Assembly: GCF_001742425.1 (NCBI RefSeq)
Contig: NZ_MJEH01000005.1
Span: forward strand, 38,839-102,838
DNA from: Bacillus solimangrovi
Lineage (GTDB): Bacteria > Bacillota > Bacilli > Bacillales > Bacillaceae_N
Reading direction: 5' to 3'
Length of the DNA stretch: 64,000 nt
Shown here: in pieces, positions 57,298 through 64,000 of the stretch
Numbering within the stretch: position 1 is the first letter of the stretch
Layout: the number at the start of each line of letters is the position of its first letter
The notes under the pieces: model-generated
Told to the model about the DNA's origin: nothing
The model's input: the letters and a program-made list of their open reading frames with translations, nothing else
Databases searched by the model: none
Made by a program: the position numbers and the translations under genes

Positions 57298-58428
57298 TTA
57301 TAGAGCAGATAGGTAACTCTCATATTCTTCATCAGTAGTAGGTACTTCAATTTCACCATTTAGAATTTTTTCTTTAAATTCTTCTACTTTTTGAAGAGAT
57401 TCATCAGTTACGTTTTCTTGTGAAGGTGCGATTCCAACAGCATCTTCTTCAAGACCGAATTGCAATAATTCTCCACCTGGGAAGTTTCCTTCCATCGTTT
57501 GTTTTGATACATCGTATACTGCAACGTCAACACGTTTAACCATTGATGTCAATGTAACATTTTCAGGCATACCTTCTTCATGTTGATCACGGTCAACACC
57601 AATAACCCATACTTTTTCGCCATTCTTCGCACGGTTTTTCGCTTCTGTGAACACACCATTACCAGTACCACCTGAAGCATGATAAATGATGTCTGCACCA
57701 TTACCATACATAGTGTTCGCGATCGCTTGACCTTTTTCAGGTGCGCCAAAATCTTCTGCATATTGAACGACAATTTCTGCACTTGGGTTTACTGCTTTAA
57801 CACCCGCTTTGAATCCATTTTCAAACTTCTTAATAAGTTCACCTTCAACGCCACCTACAAAACCTACTTTGTTCGTTTCAGTTTGTAGACCTGCTACAAC
57901 ACCTACTAAGAATGAGCCTTGGTGCTCTTTAAATGTGATATTAGCGATATTATCAATTGTATTACCACTATCATCAGTAATAACACTGTCAACAATTGCT
58001 AATTGTGCTTCAGGTTTTTGTTGTGCAATTTTCTTTACATCGTCTGCTAATAAGAAACCAATACCATATACGAGGTTATAATCATCACGTACAAGTGTAT
58101 TTAAGTTTGGTAAATAATCACTTGGTGAATTAGATTGTGCGTATTTGAAGCCTACTCCTTCTTCAAGTTCAAAATCTCCACCAAATTGCGTCAAACCTTC
58201 CCAAGCAGATTGGTTGAATGACTTATCATCAACACCACCAGTATCAGTTACCATAGCAACTTTGAAAATACCAGACTCTTCATTTCCACCTTCTGCTACT
58301 GCACCTTCGTTACTACCCTCATTACTCTCTTCTTTGCTAGTTTCATTGCCACCTTGTCCACATGCTGCAAGAATTGTACCGACTGCTAAAAGCAACACAA
58401 GTAAAAATGTAAACCTTTTCATTTTCAT
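57298..58428 (-). CDS. nupN: BMP-family nucleoside-binding lipoprotein (NupN/YufN)
   Basis: 376 aa. Lipoprotein signal FTFLLVLLLAVGTILAACGQ with lipobox LAAC, a Ser/Glu/Asn/Gly-rich spacer, then the basic membrane protein domain (VAMVTDTGGVDDKSFNQSAW, GFVGGVEGELIKKFENGFKA, DIIYHASGGTGNGVF, VIGVDRDQ). In B. subtilis this system imports guanosine and is controlled by CodY. GGGGGA lies before the ATG. A terminator between it and nupO fits higher expression of the binding protein. Confidence 0.96.
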   Translation of the reverse strand: MKMKRFTFLLVLLLAVGTILAACGQGGNETSKEESNEGSNEGAVAEGGNEESGIFKVAMVTDTGGVDDKSFNQSAWEGLTQFGGDFELEEGVGFKYAQSNSPSDYLPNLNTLVRDDYNLVYGIGFLLADDVKKIAQQKPEAQLAIVDSVITDDSGNTIDNIANITFKEHQGSFLVGVVAGLQTETNKVGFVGGVEGELIKKFENGFKAGVKAVNPSAEIVVQYAEDFGAPEKGQAIANTMYGNGADIIYHASGGTGNGVFTEAKNRAKNGEKVWVIGVDRDQHEEGMPENVTLTSMVKRVDVAVYDVSKQTMEGNFPGGELLQFGLEEDAVGIAPSQENVTDESLQKVEEFKEKILNGEIEVPTTDEEYESYLSAL

Positions 58429-58574
58429 TATATATTCCCCCTTCGGAATTAATAAATATTACTTACTAAAAATTCAGTCTAACCTCGTTAAAAAAATCAC
58501 CCCCTTTAATGATGTATTAAATGCTATTTTCGTTTTTTCTTCATAAAATTGTTAAAAGGAATGACACTTCTGTC

Positions 58575-59300
58575 TTATACACGTTTTCTTAAAACATGGA
58601 AGCTGAATTTATCAGCTCGAAAATAGTTACATGAATAAATTACTGGTTCATCGTTCAAATCATAATGCATTTGTTTTAAAACAAGGAGTGCTGTATCTTT
58701 ATCACATTGCAAAATGGGTGAAACCTTCTCAGAATAGCCAAGTGGCTCTATGTATGTAACAGCGTAAGAAATAAACCTATTTGCTTGCTTTTCTAACACA
58801 TCGAATAAGGACTCTTGGTCATACGAAAAATCTTTCGGTAAGATCCCTTTTGGAATCCGATCGACACAGTAAACGACAGGCACATCATCTGCTGTACGAA
58901 CACGTTCAACATAAAAAAATTCATCATCTTCATTACATTTGAAATGTTTGATGTCCTCTTCAGTCGCTTCATAATACCAAGAATCAAGAAAGATTGTCCC
59001 AGGTGTCTTCCCACCACGATTAATCATTTCTGTTACACTGTATAATTCCTCAATTCCTGATGAGAAATCTGGTCTGGAATTAACAAAAGTTCCAACTCCG
59101 TGACGTCTTACCACTACGTTTTCTTCCTCTAAAACGCGAAGTGCTTCACGTAAAGTTGCTCGGCTTACACCAAGTGATTTTGCAAGTTCAAATTCTGATG
59201 GAAGCTTCTCCTGTTCTTTAAAAACACCGCTTTCAATATCATTCTTCAAACGATCAATTACCTGCAAATACAGGTGACGGTTATCTGGTTTTAACCTCAT
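58575..59300 (-). CDS. ymfC: GntR/HutC-type transcriptional regulator YmfC
   Basis: 241 aa. N-terminal winged helix ([52 protein letters not shown]) and C-terminal UTRA ligand domain ([32 protein letters not shown]). Its position immediately upstream of nupN suggests that it may regulate nucleoside uptake; ligand unknown. Start has GGTGGGGG upstream. Confidence 0.92.
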   Translation of the reverse strand: MRLKPDNRHLYLQVIDRLKNDIESGVFKEQEKLPSEFELAKSLGVSRATLREALRVLEEENVVVRRHGVGTFVNSRPDFSSGIEELYSVTEMINRGGKTPGTIFLDSWYYEATEEDIKHFKCNEDDEFFYVERVRTADDVPVVYCVDRIPKGILPKDFSYDQESLFDVLEKQANRFISYAVTYIEPLGYSEKVSPILQCDKDTALLVLKQMHYDLNDEPVIYSCNYFRADKFSFHVLRKRV

Positions 59301-59505
59301 CTTAAATCCCCCACCATCTATGTCATATTATTTGTAGGATATCAGACTTCTGATGTATGACATTGATTTATCAATCGTCAATAATATAACACTTTTCTCT
59401 TAATTAATAAATACCAATTCACAAAATTGTTAATTACTTTTTTTAATGTAGAAATACATAAAATATTCAGAAATACTCTTTTGTCCATTTTGGCTCAAAA
59501 AAAAA

Positions 59506-59530
59506 CCGTTGGTATTATTAAAACCAACGG
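59506..59530 (-). terminator. spoIIIE terminator
   Basis: Stem CCGTTGGT/ACCAACGG followed on the minus strand by TTTTTTTTTT. Confidence 0.9.
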
Positions 59531-59564
59531 CTCTTTCAACTTTAAAAATCTATTAATTATTACT

Positions 59565-61934
59565 TTATGAAGTTGCTTCTTCCTCTTGCTTACTAATTAA
59601 TACCTCTCTAGGTTTACTACCTTCATATGGGCCGACGATACCTTGTGCCTCCATTGCATCAATCAGTCGTGCTGCTCGAGTATAACCTATGCGAAAGCGT
59701 CTTTGAAGCATAGAAACAGATGCGGTCTGCATCTCAGAAATTAATTGCACAGCATCATCGTATAACTCATCATTTATTTCGACAGTCGTTTCTGGTTCTT
59801 CTTTCGGAATCATGTCTTCTTGATATTGTGCTTTTTGCTGAGAAATAACAAAATCAACGACTTCTTCTACTTCCTCATCGGATAGGAAGGCACCTTGTAC
59901 ACGAACTGGCTTAGATGCACCTACTGGCATAAAGAGCATATCGCCTCGTCCTAATAACTTCTCGGCTCCACCGGAATCAAGAATGGTACGCGAATCTATT
60001 TGAGACGATACACTGAACGCTACACGTGATGGAATATTTGCTTTAATGACACCTGTAATAACATCAACTGATGGACGCTGTGTTGCAATAATTAGATGAA
60101 TTCCTGCTGCACGTGCCATTTGAGCAAGTCGAGCAATAGCATCTTCTACATCGCTAGAAGCGACCATCATTAAATCTGCAAGCTCATCCACAATTACAAC
60201 AACATACGGTAATGTTGGTTGTTTGGCATCCTCTTCTTCGTTATGTCTTTTTATATATGTATTATAGCCTTCAATGTTACGTGTACCTGTATGACTAAAC
60301 AGATCGTAACGTCTTTCCATCTCTGCTACAACTTTTTTCAGTGCTTGTGAAGCCTTCTTTGCATCTGTTACGACTGGCGCAAGTAAATGTGGGATGCCGT
60401 TATACACATTTAACTCTACCATTTTAGGATCGATCATCATCATTTTCACTTCATGTGGTTTTGCTCGCATTAAAATACTTGCTATTATCCCATTGATACA
60501 CACACTTTTTCCACTCCCAGTAGCACCAGCTACGAGCAAGTGTGGCATCTTATTAAGTTCACCGAGCACAGCTTCACCAGAAATATCTCTCCCTAACGCA
60601 AACTGCAAGAGCTTATCTGTATGATTGTTGTCCGATTCGAGAACTTCTCGAAGTGATACCATCGCAACCTCTTGATTAGGTACTTCAATCCCTACTGCTG
60701 ATTTACCTGGGATTGGAGCTTCAATTCGAATATCTTTGGCCGCTAGAGCAAGTGCAAGATCATCACTTAAATTAACGATCTTACTTACTTTCACACCTAC
60801 ATCTGGGTATACTTCATATTTTGTAACAGCTGGGCCTAAATGCACCTTCATAACTTTTGCTTTTACACCAAAGCTTTGAAATGTCTTCTCAAGCTTTCGA
60901 GCATTTTCAGATATTTTTCTACGTTCAAGATTTTGACCATTATGTTGAGGAGTTGCAAGCAGATCGAGTGGTGGCAATTGATAATCTTGATTTTCAATCG
61001 CACTCATAACTAAAGGAGTAGCATCTTCTACGATCTTCTCTATTTGTTCTGGTACAGAAGGTTTCTCCTTTAATTCCGAATCCATTGACATAGGCTGTTC
61101 TTGGATTTCTTGCTCACTATGATCAATTGATTGCTCTGTATATGCACGTTCAGCAAAATCTGAAATTTCTGGCTCAATAAATTCTTCTATATAATCTTCT
61201 TCTGTTGTTAATGATTCCACTTCTTTATCAGTATACTTTGATTGTTGTTGATTCTGATTCTTCTCTTTCTTTCGAGTTTTTTTTCGAGATAAGCGATTCT
61301 TTAAATTTTTTAAGTCCTGTAGAAAGCCTGTCCATTGTTCTTTCATGAATAATCGAAACTTAGTGAAGATCTTTGAAAATACATCATGCATAGATTTTCC
61401 AGTTATAAACATGATAGCAGCAACCATTAATACAAAGACGATCAGCTTCGTACCTAATACATCAAATAATACGTAAAACATCGAAAATAATAATGCCCCT
61501 ACCATTCCACCGCCAAGATCATGAACCGTTGACTCACCTTTTACTTCCATCCAAAACATTTCCCACGTACTCTTAATAACCGACGTCTCAGACCACACTG
61601 CCTTAGCCATTAAGCTTTCAAACAAACTTACATGACTCGATAAAACAAATGCAAGGCTAAAAATGTATACACCTAAAAGACGTTGTGAAAACAATGGTGG
61701 CTTTTTCCTTTTTACGATTAGATATAAGGCGATAGAAAACATCCCTAATACGAGTAAAATATACCACTCACCAAAAAAGAACCTGAACAATTGGACGAAA
61801 ATTTCTCCAACTGTACCAAGTTTCGCCAATGTAATACATGTAATTGCAAATAAAAACAAGCCCGCCAATTCAAAGCGTAGCTGCTCTTTCCAACCTTTCT
61901 TTGGATCTTTCCTTCTTTTCTTATTTTTAGCCAT
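59565..61934 (-). CDS. spoIIIE: DNA translocase SpoIIIE/FtsK
   Basis: 789 aa, close to B. subtilis SpoIIIE (787). Four membrane segments in residues about 20-185, a basic then acidic linker to about 330, and the hexameric motor with [16 protein letters not shown] (Walker A) and [16 protein letters not shown] (Walker B). The C-terminal gamma winged helix ([20 protein letters not shown]) reads chromosome polarity. It pumps the chromosome into the forespore. Synteny (tepA-ylzJ-spoIIIE-ymfC) favours SpoIIIE over SftA. GGAGTGA lies upstream. Confidence 0.96.
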   Translation of the reverse strand: MAKNKKRRKDPKKGWKEQLRFELAGLFLFAITCITLAKLGTVGEIFVQLFRFFFGEWYILLVLGMFSIALYLIVKRKKPPLFSQRLLGVYIFSLAFVLSSHVSLFESLMAKAVWSETSVIKSTWEMFWMEVKGESTVHDLGGGMVGALLFSMFYVLFDVLGTKLIVFVLMVAAIMFITGKSMHDVFSKIFTKFRLFMKEQWTGFLQDLKNLKNRLSRKKTRKKEKNQNQQQSKYTDKEVESLTTEEDYIEEFIEPEISDFAERAYTEQSIDHSEQEIQEQPMSMDSELKEKPSVPEQIEKIVEDATPLVMSAIENQDYQLPPLDLLATPQHNGQNLERRKISENARKLEKTFQSFGVKAKVMKVHLGPAVTKYEVYPDVGVKVSKIVNLSDDLALALAAKDIRIEAPIPGKSAVGIEVPNQEVAMVSLREVLESDNNHTDKLLQFALGRDISGEAVLGELNKMPHLLVAGATGSGKSVCINGIIASILMRAKPHEVKMMMIDPKMVELNVYNGIPHLLAPVVTDAKKASQALKKVVAEMERRYDLFSHTGTRNIEGYNTYIKRHNEEEDAKQPTLPYVVVIVDELADLMMVASSDVEDAIARLAQMARAAGIHLIIATQRPSVDVITGVIKANIPSRVAFSVSSQIDSRTILDSGGAEKLLGRGDMLFMPVGASKPVRVQGAFLSDEEVEEVVDFVISQQKAQYQEDMIPKEEPETTVEINDELYDDAVQLISEMQTASVSMLQRRFRIGYTRAARLIDAMEAQGIVGPYEGSKPREVLISKQEEEATS

Positions 61935-62010
61935 TATGTCACTCCAATCGTTCTACAAGACCTTACTCATTTATCATTTTTTTATATTATGTATTTAGAA
62001 AAAAACAAAA

Positions 62011-62043
62011 AAGAAAGCCAGCGCATGAACCCGCTGCCTTCTT
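62011..62043 (-). terminator. tepA-ylzJ terminator
   Basis: Stem AAGAAAGCCAGCG/GCTGCCTTCTT (imperfect) after ylzJ, followed on the minus strand by TTTTTTG. Confidence 0.75.
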
Positions 62044-62067
62044 ATTATAGCATATGAAAACTTTAAC

Positions 62068-62289
62068 TTACATTTCAACAGTCATATTCATCATCGTTCC
62101 AGGCATGTATTTTTGATTAAGATAATCGTTTGGATTACTACTTAATAATCGAACAATTCGACATTGTGATACTGAGACTTGTTCAACAACCATCTGAACA
62201 CCATTATGAGAAATAACTGTCTGATTCATATAATCTTGATTTTCAGCAGGGAAAATAAGTTCTAACGGTAAGGTCGTATAATGAATCAT
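62068..62289 (-). CDS. ylzJ: YlzJ-like small protein
   Basis: 73 aa ([40 protein letters not shown]). YlzJ-like proteins are conserved between tepA and spoIIIE in bacilli; function unknown. The ATG overlaps the end of tepA by four bases (ATGA type), so translation is coupled. Confidence 0.9.
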   Translation of the reverse strand: MIHYTTLPLELIFPAENQDYMNQTVISHNGVQMVVEQVSVSQCRIVRLLSSNPNDYLNQKYMPGTMMNMTVEM

Positions 62290-63044
62290 TGTAACAACTC
62301 CCCATGCTCTTCACTAGGTCTGTTTGATTCAATTAGTTCGTTCAACTTCTTGATCGCACTTCCGACTCCACCAACTTCATTAATCAATCCATATTCAACT
62401 GCATCAGGTCCAACAACATTCGTACCGATATCTCGCGTTAAATTTCCTTTTGACAGCATTAATTCTTTAAATTTATCTTCCGTAATATTAGAATTTCTAG
62501 TTACAAAATTTACAACGCGATCTTGCATCTTATCGAGATATTCAAATGTCTGTGGAACACCGATGACAAGACCAGTTAACCTTACTGGATGAATTGTCAT
62601 TGTTGCTGTTTCTGCAATATAACTATAGTCTGAACTAACAGCGATCGGTACACCTATAGAGTGACCTCCACCTAAAACGATTGTGACAGTCGGTTTTGAC
62701 ATTGTTGAAATCATTTCAGCTAACGCAAGCCCTGCCTCTACGTCACCACCAACAGTATTCAACATTACAAGCAAACCTTCTATTTTGGGGTTTTGCTCAA
62801 CTGCGACAAGTTGTGGAATAATGTGTTCATATTTTGTTGTCTTATTTTGAGGTGGTAATTGTACATGTCCTTCAATCTGACCAATTATTGTCATACAGTG
62901 GATATTCGAATCTGCTTGGCTCGGCAAATTGGTTTGACCAAACTGTTGAAGTTTATTAATAAGTGAATCCTTTTTATCTTGATCAGTCTGTTCTTCTTGC
63001 TGATTATCATCATTATTCATCTGCATCCCAGGTAAATGAATCAT
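62286..63044 (-). CDS. tepA: ClpP-class serine protease TepA
   Basis: About 252 aa, ClpP/crotonase fold. The catalytic Ser lies in [16 protein letters not shown] and the His in ATMTIHPVR; the oxyanion-type Gly region is [17 protein letters not shown]. subtilis TepA is linked to protein export and to degradation of small acid-soluble spore proteins. ATG at 63044 has GGGGTAAG upstream; a longer frame from 63083 lacks a site. Confidence 0.93.
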   Translation of the reverse strand: MIHLPGMQMNNDDNQQEEQTDQDKKDSLINKLQQFGQTNLPSQADSNIHCMTIIGQIEGHVQLPPQNKTTKYEHIIPQLVAVEQNPKIEGLLVMLNTVGGDVEAGLALAEMISTMSKPTVTIVLGGGHSIGVPIAVSSDYSYIAETATMTIHPVRLTGLVIGVPQTFEYLDKMQDRVVNFVTRNSNITEDKFKELMLSKGNLTRDIGTNVVGPDAVEYGLINEVGGVGSAIKKLNELIESNRPSEEHGELLQ

Positions 63045-63223
63045 TCGCTTACCCCTTTCTAGTATGAACAAACATACAAACATGTTTTCCTATGCCTAGT
63101 ATGAACTAGCAAACAAATTTCATGCCTAAGATGATAAGTTTTTTATCGTCTTTAAACTATCATTTATGTGGACGAAATATAATAAATACATCACGCTTAA
63201 CCATTGTCTCTTCATAAAGAAAA

Positions 63224-63243
63224 ACACCGTCATAAAACGGTGT
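63224..63243 (-). terminator. rnjB terminator
   Basis: Stem ACACCGT/ACGGTGT with a 6-base loop, followed on the minus strand by TTTTTC. Confidence 0.85.
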
Positions 63244-63249
63244 CTTACT

Positions 63250-64000
63250 TCAAATTTCCATTATGATTGGAAGAATCATTGGTCTTCGCTTCGTTCTCTC
63301 AAATAAATAATGACTTAACGTCTCACGAATATTCGTTTTTAACGTGGACCAATCTTGAATTTTTGCCTCCATACATTCATTGAGTAAGTTCGTAATCAAA
63401 TCACTCGCTCCATCCATTAACTCTCCAGATTCTCTCACATACACGAAACCTCTTGATAAGAGTTCAGGTCCAGACACCACTAGTGATCTTTTTTTACTTA
63501 ACGTTACTACAACGAGTAGAACACCGTCTTCTGATAATAATCGTCTATCACGTAATACAATATTACCAATATCTCCTACACCAAGACCATCTATTAATAC
63601 ATTACCAGCAGAAACTGTACCATTCAAACTTGCTTCATCATTCTTAAACTCGATACATTCTCCATTTTTTAATAAGAAAGTATTTTCTTTATCTAATCCG
63701 ATAGCAATTGCCAAATCAGCATGGATTTTTTGCAATCGATATTCACCATGAACAGGAATGAAAAATTTAGGTTTCATAAAACTTAGCATAAGTTTCAATT
63801 CTTCTTGACATCCATGTCCCGTAACATGTACATGTTTCTGACCATATATAACATTTGCACCAGCACGAAATAGTTTATCTATAGTGTCTGACACAGACTT
63901 TTCTGTTCCCGCTACTGCATGTGCAGCAATGATAACAGTATCATTTTCTTGAATGCTAATTTGACGGTCAGCACCTGTAACAATTTTAGATAAAGCTTTC
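63250..64000 (-). CDS. rnjB: ribonuclease J, C-terminal part
   Basis: The frame is open from the window edge to the stop, 249 codons. It includes ALSKIVTGADRQISIQENDT, the beta-CASP motif AAHAVAGTE, HVTGHGCQEELKLMLSFMKP (metallo-beta-lactamase motif with His) and FIPVHGEYRLQKIHADLA, then the C-terminal domain. RNase J acts as an endo- and 5'-exonuclease on mRNA. Position directly upstream of tepA matches rnjB rather than rnjA. The 5' part lies outside the window. Confidence 0.94.
   Translation of the reverse strand, partial: KALSKIVTGADRQISIQENDTVIIAAHAVAGTEKSVSDTIDKLFRAGANVIYGQKHVHVTGHGCQEELKLMLSFMKPKFFIPVHGEYRLQKIHADLAIAIGLDKENTFLLKNGECIEFKNDEASLNGTVSAGNVLIDGLGVGDIGNIVLRDRRLLSEDGVLLVVVTLSKKRSLVVSGPELLSRGFVYVRESGELMDGASDLITNLLNECMEAKIQDWSTLKTNIRETLSHYLFERTKRRPMILPIIMEI

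Overview
The window looks like chromosomal DNA of a low-GC, endospore-forming Bacillaceae bacterium. The evidence is spoIIIE, spoVS, spoVK and cotE, a GlnR-type glnRA operon, rny, ymdB and ymcA, and gene order close to the Bacillus subtilis rnjB-recA-mutSL-hfq-glnA segment. The genus cannot be fixed from the sequence alone; frequent S-layer homology (SLH) proteins suggest an S-layer-bearing bacillus.

Left part (about 1-18.9 kb): an accessory region, AT-rich, on both strands and heavily decayed. It holds SLH-domain surface proteins and broken relatives of them, a parallel beta-helix protein, an RDD membrane protein, DUF4260 and DUF3885 proteins, a lipoprotein with a damaged start, an excalibur-domain remnant, an IS3 transposase remnant, a cohesin/dockerin-like protein, a DUF4942 protein and a frameshifted tyrosine integrase next to glnA. 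Two small secreted products occur near 13 kb. One of them, 44 aa at 13157-13291, is a signal-peptide precursor that would release a roughly 12-residue peptide with two cysteines. The region reads as an old integrated element plus locally duplicated surface genes.

Right part (18.9-64 kb): ordered core genes, nearly all on the minus strand. Read in the direction of transcription (high to low coordinate) they are rnjB (partial), tepA, ylzJ, spoIIIE, a GntR regulator (ymfC), a BMP-type nucleoside ABC transporter (nupNOPQ), the M16 pair ymfF/ymfH, ymfI, ymfJ, ymfK, rodZ-like ymfM, pgsA, cinA, recA, rny, ymdB, spoVS, an M19 dipeptidase, korA/korB, miaB, ymcA, cotE, mutS, mutL, miaA, hfq, spoVK, hflX, ynbB, glnR and glnA. 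Three plus-strand genes interrupt this: a VOC protein, a Xer-like recombinase with eroded catalytic residues, and a TRIC-type channel. Many transcription units end in clear rho-independent hairpins.

Regulatory sites visible by eye include two GlnR operators at glnRA, a LexA-like box with a SigA-type promoter at recA, and a mother-cell sigma-type -10 at cotE. No tRNA, rRNA or CRISPR array was seen. Starts were moved from the longest reading frame where a Shine-Dalgarno sequence clearly favoured a downstream codon.
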